The notes beneath the pieces were generated by a model. That model made no database searches. It was not told where the DNA came from and was given only the letters and a program-made list of their open reading frames with translations. From Bacteroidota bacterium (GTDB lineage: Bacteria; Bacteroidota; Ignavibacteria; Ignavibacteriales; Melioribacteraceae): 64,000 nucleotides of DNA. The position numbers and the translations under genes are program-made. Shown piece by piece: positions 34,721-43,600 of this stretch. The DNA lies in NCBI GenBank assembly GCA_018818065.1, contig JAHISV010000005.1, positions 602,527-666,526 of the forward strand, given 5' to 3'. How positions within the stretch are numbered: position 1 is the first letter of the stretch; each line of letters starts with the position of its first letter.

Positions 34721-35848
34721 ATGAAAATTGGAATAACATGTTACCCGACATATGGCGGTAGCGGAGTTGTAGCTACAGAACTTGGTAAGGCGCTGGCAAT
34801 ATTGGGGCATCAGATACACTTTATCAGTTACGCAATGCCACATAGACTGAGTCATTTTACTGAGAACGTATTTTTCCATGAAGTGGAAATGAGTAATTAT
34901 CCACTCTTTGAGCATTCGCTATATAGTTTGTCACTAGCATCAAAAATGATGGAAGTGGCAGAATATGAAAATTTAGACATTCTTCATGTTCATTACGCAA
35001 TTCCTCACGCAGTAAGCGGATATCTTGCAAAAGAGGTATTAAAAAAGAATAATCGCGACTTAAAACTTATAACTACACTCCATGGAACAGATATTACGCT
35101 CGTTGGTCTGGAGCCTTCATTTCTACCCCTTGTGAAATTCAGTATAGAACAGAGTGATGGTGTTACAGCTGTTTCCCGTTATCTTAAAGAGAAGACAATT
35201 ACAAATTACCATATTGAAAAAGATATTGAAGTAATTCACAATTTTATCGATACAGAGATTTTTAAGCCGGTTTGTAATCGAAAATTTAAGGAGCATGTTG
35301 CGCCTAATGGTGAAAAGATTCTTATGCATACATCAAACTTCAGAAAGGTAAAACGTGTGCAGGATACAATTCATGTTTTGGCGAAAGTTAGAGAAGAGAT
35401 ACCAGCCAAACTTGTTTTGATCGGTGATGGACCTGAGCGGTCTGACTGTGAAAGATTGGCGCGTGATTTAAATATTAGTCAGGATGTGATTTTTCTTGGT
35501 AAACAGGATGGATTAGGTGAGATATTAAGCACTGCGGATATCTTCCTGCTTCCCTCTCAATCTGAAAGTTTTGGATTATCAGCTCTTGAGGCAATGGCAT
35601 GTGGAAAACCGGTAATAAGTTCGAGTGTTGGCGGAATACCAGAATTGGTATTGCACAATGAAACAGGTTATATTGCTGAAATTGGGGATGTTGACCGAAT
35701 GGCTAAGTACGCTGTCGATTTATTGCATAATGAAAAGAAATACCTCAAGTTTGCTGAAAACTCAAGAATTCGTGCTGTCGATACTTTTGAAACAAGTATG
35801 ATTGTTCCGCAATATATAAACTACTACGAAAAAATTCTAAACAGCTGA
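34721..35848 (+). CDS. bshA: N-acetyl-alpha-D-glucosaminyl L-malate synthase
   Basis: Glycosyltransferase of the first step of bacillithiol synthesis, joining GlcNAc to L-malate. 375 residues. BshA-specific start MKIGITCYPTYGGSGVVATE, then PHRLSHFTENVFFHEV, YPLF, HVHYAIPHAVSGYLAK, TTLHGTDITLVG, and the GT4 nucleotide-sugar EX7E region (LPSQSESFGLSALEAMACGKP). The ATG at 34721 is chosen over a start nine codons upstream because the family begins at MKIGI. BshB and BshC are not in the window. Bacillithiol is the low-molecular-weight thiol of Bacillota and many Bacteroidota and Chlorobiota. Confidence 0.93.
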   Translation: MKIGITCYPTYGGSGVVATELGKALAILGHQIHFISYAMPHRLSHFTENVFFHEVEMSNYPLFEHSLYSLSLASKMMEVAEYENLDILHVHYAIPHAVSGYLAKEVLKKNNRDLKLITTLHGTDITLVGLEPSFLPLVKFSIEQSDGVTAVSRYLKEKTITNYHIEKDIEVIHNFIDTEIFKPVCNRKFKEHVAPNGEKILMHTSNFRKVKRVQDTIHVLAKVREEIPAKLVLIGDGPERSDCERLARDLNISQDVIFLGKQDGLGEILSTADIFLLPSQSESFGLSALEAMACGKPVISSSVGGIPELVLHNETGYIAEIGDVDRMAKYAVDLLHNEKKYLKFAENSRIRAVDTFETSMIVPQYINYYEKILNS

Positions 35849-35878
35849 TTACAAAAATACTTTCTATTTATAGGACTT

Positions 35879-36424
35879 CTAGTAAATGAAGTCCTGTTCA
35901 ATTTCGTCAAATTTAATACCAAGTAAATCTTTCCCGGATAATATCGGCATAGTTATTTGCCAGTCAATATTTAATTCCGGGTCATTATAAATTATGCAAC
36001 GTTCGTCAATCTTACTGTAAAAAGTGGAACATTTGTAGGAAAAAATGGCATCATCTGATAGAACTGAAAAACCATGTGCAAAGCCAGGAGGTATCCAAAG
36101 TTGTTTCTTATTCTCGTCAGAAAGCTCAACCGCCAAATGTTTCCCAAATGTTGGTGAACCATGTCGGATATCAACTGCCACGTCAATTACCTTTCCTTTA
36201 AGAACTGAACAGAGTTTGCCCTGGGAATTTTCACCCACTTGATAATGTAAACCACGCAAAGTGCCATACTGAGATTTTGAAATATTGTCCTGAACAAATT
36301 CAACATTACCTAATTCATTGTATCTTTTCTTGTTGAAAGATTCGTAAAAATAACCCCGATCATCTTCAAAAATATCGGGATTTATGATTAGCAGACCATC
36401 AATAAAAGTTTTTTCAAAGTTCAA
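35879..36424 (-). CDS. rmlC: dTDP-4-dehydrorhamnose 3,5-epimerase
   Basis: 181-residue cupin epimerase of dTDP-rhamnose synthesis. Typical motifs in order: DDRGYFYESFNK, VQDNISKSQYGTLRGLHYQ (catalytic His in RGLHYQ), GKVIDVAVDIRHGSPTFGK (catalytic Asp), IPPGFAHGFSVLSD, and YKCSTFYSKIDERCIIYNDPEL. Length normal. It converges on bshA with 30 bases between. Confidence 0.95.
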   Translation of the reverse strand: MNFEKTFIDGLLIINPDIFEDDRGYFYESFNKKRYNELGNVEFVQDNISKSQYGTLRGLHYQVGENSQGKLCSVLKGKVIDVAVDIRHGSPTFGKHLAVELSDENKKQLWIPPGFAHGFSVLSDDAIFSYKCSTFYSKIDERCIIYNDPELNIDWQITMPILSGKDLLGIKFDEIEQDFIY

Positions 36425-36512
36425 TCAGAATCCTCGGAATAATTATGTGGAAAATAGTAAAAATTGCAAAAAAAATACTATGCAAACGAACTAATATTAT
36501 TTGCAGATACAC

Positions 36513-36541
36513 TTGTCCAATTTAGATTATATGACTAAATT
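36513..36541 (+). promoter_or_regulatory. Candidate promoter of the MarR-type gene
   Basis: TTGTCC (36513-36518), 17 bases, TAAATT (36536-36541). The -10 is upstream of an SD AGGAAGG (36560-36566). The match is moderate. Confidence 0.35.
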
Positions 36542-36583
36542 TACTCCTGAAAATCTTTTAGGAAGGCAAAGATCACAACTACA

Positions 36584-37048
36584 ATGCAAATGACAACTGA
36601 AGAATTAGCCAAATCAATGGCTGAATTAACCTGCAGACTTTCAAAAGTCTGTTTGGAAAAAGATGCTTATTTAGCAGCAATGTTTAACCTGACTCCTGCA
36701 GAGTTCAGATGTTTAAAACTATTCTCTAATACGTCTCAATTGTCCATTAAGTCACTTGGCAAAGAATTGAATTTATCACCCGGGCGGATAACACATATTT
36801 TAACTTCACTTGAAAACAAGGGCTTTGTTACGAGACATCTTGACCCATCTGACAAGAGAAATGTTCTTGTTGATATAACCGCAAAATGTAAACCATTTAT
36901 TAAAAACCTTGATGAGTGCCATTTACAGGTGCATAAAGAGATTCTTAAGATAATTGATCCATGTGAAAGAGACTGTATCATAGGCGCCATGGAAGCCGTT
37001 GTATCCGCAATAGGACAATGGTCCGAGTCGAAAGGGCGAACGAATTAA
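36584..37048 (+). CDS. MarR family transcriptional regulator
   Basis: 154-residue winged-helix regulator: helical dimer arms and a MarR core (LTPAEFRCLKLFSNT, LSIKSLGKELNLSPGRITHILTSLENKGFVTRHLDPSDKRNVLVDIT). Seven cysteines (17, 23, 43, 102, 112, 127, 131), more than usual, could make it thiol- or metal-responsive. SD AGGAAGG is 17 bases upstream of the ATG at 36584 and 23 bases from a second ATG at 36590, both long. Divergent from rmlC. A strong terminator follows. Targets unknown. Confidence 0.85.
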   Translation: MQMTTEELAKSMAELTCRLSKVCLEKDAYLAAMFNLTPAEFRCLKLFSNTSQLSIKSLGKELNLSPGRITHILTSLENKGFVTRHLDPSDKRNVLVDITAKCKPFIKNLDECHLQVHKEILKIIDPCERDCIIGAMEAVVSAIGQWSESKGRTN

Positions 37049-37064
37049 GCTGCCAAAAAAATAG

Positions 37065-37098
37065 AAGCCTGCATTTTCCCATGCAGGCTTTTTTTGTT
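37065..37098 (+). terminator. Intrinsic terminator after the MarR gene
   Basis: AAGCCTGCAT (37065-37074), loop TTTCCC, ATGCAGGCTT (37081-37090), then TTTTTGTTT. A strong stem with a good T-run. Confidence 0.9.
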
Positions 37099-37300
37099 TA
37101 AATTATATATTGTGCAATGAGCTGATAAAAATGAACTTAAACTTTACTGCCATTTAAAGAGAACTGGGGTTAACCACAAATTAAATTATCGTAAATTGTA
37201 GTCTCATCAATTTGTAACTTGCGGGTTCTAGTATGCCTGTAATAAAATGTTTTAGAGGATAAAAGAACAGGATATCTCATTAAAAGAAATAACAATTTGC

Positions 37301-38362
37301 ATGATGAACGGACATAGAGGAAATATCAACAGTGAAAAGCTGTTAAATAGATTCGTTACACTTTGGGGGTTTAGCGAGGCCGCCTTTGGTGGGTTTTTAC
37401 ATCTTGTAAAATTTCCTTTCAGGGGAATGTTTATCGGTGGAAATGCAGTAATATTAATTTCCCTGATATCTTACTTCTCAAAAAACAAACGAATATTACT
37501 TCGGTCAACAATGCTCGTTATTTTAGTGAAGTTTATTATTAGTCCTTATACTCCTTTAACGGCCTACTTTGCGGTTGGATTCCAGGGGGTTACAGGTTTC
37601 CTGCTCTACCGGGTTTTCAGTTATAACAGTATAACTATTATTGTTCATTCTATAATTTCGCAAATACAATCTTCATTGCAGAAGTTTATTGGACTAACAA
37701 TTTATTTTGGGTTTACATTCTGGGATTCCATAAATATTTATATTCAGTATATTCTTGATAAATTTGGTTTTGACAATTTGGTTAATGGAAATATAAATTA
37801 CAGCCTGATAATTGTACTTGCTTATGTTGCTGTACATATTTTGGCTGGAATTTATGTTGGTTTTCAATCAATTAAAGCACCTAAAATGATATTGAATAAA
37901 ATTTCGGAACAGTCTTCGAATGAAAAACATTTAGCACTAACAACTTTTGTTAATAACGGGGCAAGAAAATCAAAAAAACAATGGTGGCGAAAGAAATCCG
38001 GCATTATTCTTTTATTCGTGTTTGTTATAATGGCAGTTGTACCTCTATTTGATCCCTCTTTGCAAAAAGATAACAGTTATAATGTGCTTTATATGTTGGG
38101 GAGAGCTATTTTAATCACCCTGCTTTGGTTTACTCTTATTTCGCCACTTATTGTAAAAGTTGTACAAAAATATTTGTTGAAAAAAAAGAATATGTATTCA
38201 GATGAGGTAAAAGATATTCTGGATCTTATTCCAACTATGAAATCACTTACGAAAGAGAATTGGGATAAAAATAGGATGAAAGGAATAAGAGGCTTCAAGC
38301 GATTTATATCTGATTTATTTTTTCAATTACTCCTATGGGAAAGTGAACCCCGGAGTGATTAA
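37301..38362 (+). CDS. Multi-pass membrane protein of unknown function
   Basis: 353 residues with six to eight predicted membrane segments (about 47-58, 68-85, 95-112, 117-135, 170-190, 235-250, 262-280). The N-terminal pattern WGFSEAAFGGFLHLVKFPFRGMFIGGNAVILISLISY and the SPYTPLTAYFAVGFQGVTG loop look like an integral membrane substrate-binding protein, possibly ECF-like; this is only a pattern impression. No ATPase partner is adjacent. Its end overlaps the convergent metallophosphoesterase by 4 bases. The function cannot be assigned. Confidence 0.6.
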   Translation: MMNGHRGNINSEKLLNRFVTLWGFSEAAFGGFLHLVKFPFRGMFIGGNAVILISLISYFSKNKRILLRSTMLVILVKFIISPYTPLTAYFAVGFQGVTGFLLYRVFSYNSITIIVHSIISQIQSSLQKFIGLTIYFGFTFWDSINIYIQYILDKFGFDNLVNGNINYSLIIVLAYVAVHILAGIYVGFQSIKAPKMILNKISEQSSNEKHLALTTFVNNGARKSKKQWWRKKSGIILLFVFVIMAVVPLFDPSLQKDNSYNVLYMLGRAILITLLWFTLISPLIVKVVQKYLLKKKNMYSDEVKDILDLIPTMKSLTKENWDKNRMKGIRGFKRFISDLFFQLLLWESEPRSD

Positions 38363-39621
38363 ATTGATCTAAGTTCAAGCACAGTAATTTCAGGGGGCAT
38401 TCCCACCCTGCCGGGGAATCCGATAAATCCAATCCCGGTATTTACATAAAGTTTTTGTTCGCCCTCTTCATACATTCCACCCCAGCGTTTATATCTAAGA
38501 TTAACGGGGCTCCACCTGAAATTGCCAAGTTCTACACCCATCTGCGCCCCATGTGTATGTCCGGAAAGAGTTAAATCGATATTGGTCTGACCCAATACTT
38601 GCTCATCCCAATGCGTGGGGTCGTGTGATAACAAAATTTTGAACGTATCGGGTTTGGTTAATGCCATTGCCTTATTCAAATCGCCATACTGCGGAAAGGG
38701 TTTTAGTCCCCAGTTTTCCACTCCAACCAATTCAATCAAACTATCCCCTAGTAAAATCTCTCTGGACTCATTCATCAGAAGATCGAATCCAAGGTTTTGT
38801 TGATGCAGAATTAGTTTCTCAAGATTCTCTCTCTTCGCCTCATCGGATTCCCAGGTAATATAATTGCCATAATCATGATTACCAAGGATAGAATATTTCC
38901 CATGCTTTGCTTTTAAGCCGCTCAGAATTTCAATAAATGGGTCAATTTCCGATGAAATATTGTTAACAAAATCACCCGTAAAAAGAATTATATCAGGATT
39001 TTGGTCATTAACGATTTTAACTGCCTCGCTTATTTTTTCTTTACTCTTCACAAAACTTCCAATATGCAAATCTGAAAGCTGCACAATTTTTAATCCCTCA
39101 AATTCTTTTGGGATTTTTGACGATTTAATTATTTCCTTACGGATAGTAAAATTAAACCGACCCCATGCTATACCATAAGCAAATGCCAGTAAATCAACAC
39201 CGGCAAGTATAGCACCTGTCCTTATAATAAACTGACGCCTGGAAATAGACTTATTATTTTTGTTTAATTCTTTTTTCTGGCGTGGAATAAGGGGCATCAG
39301 CCATTTTGCCAGTAACGCCAAATCATCCAGAAGATTGAAGAGCATAAAAACGAGTTTTGGTACATAGATAAGAATAAAAATACCGCTGACTATATGGAAA
39401 AAGTACATGTCGCCTGAAGGATGATTTTGGCTGGAAAATAAAACAAAAATAAACATGCCCGAAATTATGAGCCCGGTTAGTGTCCAAAAAAATATTTTAG
39501 AACGTTTTTTATTCTGTACGCTAAAGGTGGCAATTATTTTTTTTAATCCACGATAAGTATAGAAGTCTATGGACAAAACTAAAATATTGAAAAAAAGAAG
39601 AAATAATGCCGGGCCTCTCAT
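38359..39621 (-). CDS. Membrane-anchored metallophosphoesterase
   Basis: 420 residues: four N-terminal membrane segments (about 3-20, 43-63, 72-95, 135-155), then a calcineurin-like phosphoesterase (about 175-420) with the full motif set SDLHIGSF, GDFVNN, GNHDYG, SHDPTHWD and SGHTHGAQMG. Similar to YaeI/YkuE-type lipid or nucleotide phosphoesterases. The active domain follows a segment resembling a twin-arginine-like signal (SRRQFIIRTGAILAG) and is likely periplasmic. Overlaps the convergent membrane gene by 4 bases. Confidence 0.9.
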   Translation of the reverse strand: MRGPALFLLFFNILVLSIDFYTYRGLKKIIATFSVQNKKRSKIFFWTLTGLIISGMFIFVLFSSQNHPSGDMYFFHIVSGIFILIYVPKLVFMLFNLLDDLALLAKWLMPLIPRQKKELNKNNKSISRRQFIIRTGAILAGVDLLAFAYGIAWGRFNFTIRKEIIKSSKIPKEFEGLKIVQLSDLHIGSFVKSKEKISEAVKIVNDQNPDIILFTGDFVNNISSEIDPFIEILSGLKAKHGKYSILGNHDYGNYITWESDEAKRENLEKLILHQQNLGFDLLMNESREILLGDSLIELVGVENWGLKPFPQYGDLNKAMALTKPDTFKILLSHDPTHWDEQVLGQTNIDLTLSGHTHGAQMGVELGNFRWSPVNLRYKRWGGMYEEGEQKLYVNTGIGFIGFPGRVGMPPEITVLELRSI

Positions 39622-39675
39622 ACTTACCTTAATTTTAATCGATTAGACAGATCCTAAGTGGAATCGTTCCCTGAA

Positions 39676-39720
39676 AATAACAACTGATTTGTTACAAATT
39701 GTAACAAATCAGTTGTTATT
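39676..39720. repeat. 45-bp inverted repeat, AT-rich
   Basis: A 22-bp arm at 39676-39697 is perfectly complementary to the 22-bp arm at 39699-39720 with a single spacer base. It lies between the lipoprotein and metallophosphoesterase genes (both minus). On the minus strand the second arm is followed by TTTTCAGG, so it can end transcription of the lipoprotein gene, but the perfect arms and AT-rich content also resemble a small non-autonomous element. Confidence 0.85.
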
Positions 39721-39784
39721 AAAACATAATTCTTGGGAATAAGTTTCTTGGATTTTATTTTTATGCTATTACAGTAATAGATAT

Positions 39785-40534
39785 CTATTCGATAGGAGAT
39801 CCTTCCTCACCAATGAAATCAACACTACCATCAAAGTGAACACTAAAATGCCATGCATGTTGAGGGCACCCTGAGAGACAATCTCCGACGCCGTCCCAGC
39901 GTGTGAATTGAATAAGTCCCTCTTTGCTTTCGGCATTTAGCCCATGCCACTTACTTGAAGTTAACCATGCATCTGCTGATAATCCTTCGATGTCATTGAT
40001 TTTATGTGCAACTGCATCAAGGTTGTAAACTCCCTTGCTTTTGACTGCCCAGTGATAGATATGCTCGACATCTCTGAAGTAATAGTGTTCAAGTTGATAT
40101 TCACTGAGTATTCTATTCAGTTCTTGAGCCTCTTCACTTTGAATGTTTAGATAAATCTGTTTAAACCATGTAACTGAAGAATCGGCAGATATTTCAATAG
40201 CTCTGTTGGCAATATCCGCACAATGAAAGGTGAGAAAATTGCAGGAAGCATCATTTTTAATTCCCTCGTCTGATGCCAGGTGTAAGAGTGCATTATAATA
40301 ATTGTTTACCAGAGATTCATCAATTTCTGTTTTTTCGAGATATTCAGGATCGTTTGCTCTCATATCCCTGAGAGCAAGCGTATAAGCATCTTCCATATAT
40401 CTCGCTCTTTCAGATATTGTAAACAGAGATTCGTTGGCTTTTGAAATGGTTGTTGGTTCTTCTTCAAAACCAGTAGTTGTGTCGCAGGAAATAAGCAATG
40501 TTGCTAATAGAATAAAAGAAATAAATCTTTTCAT
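39785..40534 (-). CDS. Lipoprotein of unknown function
   Basis: 249 residues with a clear lipobox (FILLATLLISC, acylation at the Cys). The mature part is helical and acidic up to about residue 185, then a Trp/His-rich C-terminus (WLTSSKWHGLNAESKEGLIQFTRWDG, CLSGCPQHAWHFSVHFDGSVDF) that contains a possible Cys-x3-Cys metal site. SD GGGGGGG. It stands between the FG-GAP adhesin and the 45-bp inverted repeat. No family recognised. Confidence 0.75.
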   Translation of the reverse strand: MKRFISFILLATLLISCDTTTGFEEEPTTISKANESLFTISERARYMEDAYTLALRDMRANDPEYLEKTEIDESLVNNYYNALLHLASDEGIKNDASCNFLTFHCADIANRAIEISADSSVTWFKQIYLNIQSEEAQELNRILSEYQLEHYYFRDVEHIYHWAVKSKGVYNLDAVAHKINDIEGLSADAWLTSSKWHGLNAESKEGLIQFTRWDGVGDCLSGCPQHAWHFSVHFDGSVDFIGEEGSPIE

Positions 40535-40637
40535 ATGATCCCCCCCAGGAAAATTATACGTTTAATATAATAAATAATGATTTTAGATAAATAAAAATTT
40601 GGCAGAGCTTTAATAATACGCGCGTGTGATGGAAAAA

Positions 40638-43600
40638 TTATCTTAGCAGAACCATTTTTTTAGAAACTGAAAAATTACCTGCTCTAAGTATATAAATATA
40701 GATGCCAGATGACCTGTCCCCCGCGTTCCATGTTCGTTCGTAGTAACCAGGTGACTGAGGGCCATTCTGCAAGTTGGCTACTTCGTTGCCGAGGAGGTCG
40801 TACACTTTTAGCGAAACCAGCACTTCGACACAGCTAAGTGCATCGACTACGGGTATTTGATAACGGATAATAGTCGAAGGGTTGAATGGATTCGGGTAGT
40901 TTTGTGATAACTGAATGTTTGTCGGAATTCCATTATCGTCGTCTATGCCTGTCGAACTAGGCTGAACATAAACAGATAGTATCTCGCTGGTAAACCCAAG
41001 GTCCTTATCCAGAACGAAAACTGTTAGTTCCGCCCATCCTGAAAAACCGTATCTGGCTGATAGTGTAAGTATATTTGTGTCCCGATTATAATCAGCCTGT
41101 AATGAATCAGGTTTCGCAATGAAACCTATTGCCAACAGGTTTTTAGGCGTTTCCACATCCTCAATGTTTAATAAAAGAGTCCGGCTTGTTCCGGGTTCAA
41201 TTGTTATAGATTGATCCGGAATGCCTGTAATAACCGGCAGATCATTTATACTCTCAACATTAACAGGAACTAGTTGAGAACTGCTGAATTCACCGTCACT
41301 AATAGTGACATTGAGGAATGCATTCCCAAAATAGTTCGCATCAGGAACAATTGTACAGATATTATTATAAACCGGAGAAATACTAATAGCAGGTTCTTCA
41401 ATTGAAAGATCGTAAATTAGTAAATGGTCGGGAGTTTCAGCATCGGATATAAAACTATACCATGTGGTTAAATCGAGAGTATAGGTTTCGTCTTCCATAA
41501 GTTGTATGGAAGGTAGTTGCGCTATTACCGGTGGTTCATTAGTTCCAACGATTGTAATATTAAAATCATATTCCTGGGAAGTTGCTCCGTCTTCATCCTC
41601 CAGAGTAAAAATGAATTTATCGTATGTTACTTCAGAACCATTATGAGTATATGTAACTCTATTATTAGCAAGATCTTCCTGTGTAAAGGATGAAACTTCT
41701 ATCCTGTCAGTTTTCATGAGGAAACTGCCTTTGCTTAAGGTGCCGTAAGCAGGGCTATGAACAATATTATAAGTTACAGAATAATCGGAGCCATCAGGGT
41801 CGTTGGCTTTAAGAATGGAATTGGATAATGTATATGTTCCTCCTTCGGTTACCGAAATGCCCCTGTTTATGTATATATAGGGCGCCTGGTTGATGGACGC
41901 AGATACATTAATGTTCATGTTATATTGAGCGGTGGAGAACTCGTTACTGCTATCTTTTACTTTGAATTTGAAAGTGGCATATGGGGAACCTGTTTTATCC
42001 GGTTCAGGTGTAAACATTAATTTTCTTACATCGTCGCATATTGTGTTTGTTGCCACGGCAGCCCCATTGTATCTTAAATCGCCTGCCGATTCTGTTTGTG
42101 TTATCTGAATTCCTGCAAATGTGTGCCCGTCAACATCAATAAATGTGAAATCAGAAACCGAAAAAATATAAGGTGCTGACCGGGCAATTGTAACGCTATT
42201 GTTAATGCCGGCAGGAGGGTCATTTACCTGTTCAACATTTATTGTTATTGAATAGTAAGAGGTACTATATTCTGTTCCATCGTGAACCTTAAAATTGAAT
42301 AGCGTGTAAGGCGCACCAAAACCATTTTGGTCAGGTTTGAATTTTAATTGTCTGTTATCTAGATCAGCTTTGGTAATCACTCCATCCTGAAAGATTAACT
42401 CACTATTGGTTATAATTCCATCTTTATTCTTATCATTATATAAGGTGCCTTTTTGTGGGAATGCCGTAATCTGAATTTGCTGCATTGGGCTGTTTTCTTT
42501 ATCTGTGTAGTTGAATTCGGATGTGCTAAAAGTCTTTTGGGTATCCTCATCAATTGTAAATGAGTTACTGCCAGCCAATGGTGGCGTATTATATCCTGTT
42601 ACATTTATAGTGACTGTGCCTTCGTTACCAAAAATATCGAAACTATTTTTGGCTTTAAACCTGAATGAAGCGTAGTTTGAGCCGGTGTCGTTAGGGACAG
42701 GTATGAATAAGAGTTTGTCAAGATCCGGATAATAAACATCTTTAATAACATCGTTGCCATCGTAAAGAAGAAAACCATTTGTTTCAAGAGAGGTTATATT
42801 AATTCCTTGGGGAGTTCCATAGGCAGGGTCATTAAATGCAAAGTCTTCAACAGAAAACGTGTAGGTTTCGTTTTGTAGAATGGAGATGGCAAAATCATCA
42901 CTTATTATAAGTGGAGGCATTGTGTAGAGGAATACCTGCCCATTGCCCGGGTAGTTTGGAGCACCAACCATAAAGTCGGGTTGAGTGTCATTATTAAAGT
43001 CACCAACATAGGCAACAGATCTGCCAAACTTGGCTCCTTGAAGTTCAGTTCCCATACTTATATCCGGACTGGAATTCATTAATGATCCTGACTCTCCGAA
43101 ATAAGCATAGGCATACTCGTTCAAAGAATTGTAAAAGCCCGTGCCAATAAGTAAATCACCAACTCCATCATTATTCAAATCATCACTATCAGAAAGGGAA
43201 GTGCCAAAGTATGTGCCGCTTTCCCCGGTGAGGATAATATCAGCAATATTATTCATTGTGTTGCTTGGGGCACCAAGGTAAATGTATACTCTGCCTTTGT
43301 CAGCATTATAATTACTGCTGGTGACCATAACATCGTGGTATGCATCATTGTTTATATCGCCCGCTCCTGAAACAGTCATTCCGAAATAGTCGGATGAGTT
43401 TTCTCCGGTCATTGTTACATCCGCGATAGTGTTCATTGAACTGCCCCCGAAGAACAGATAAGCGCGTCCTTTAAAATTACTGTATCCCTCTGCGCCAACA
43501 ATAACATCATCAAAATTATCATTATTCACATCTCCGGCGGAAGAGACAGATGTTCCAAAACGAATAGCAGTTGACTCTCCCGTTAGTGTCACATCGACTG

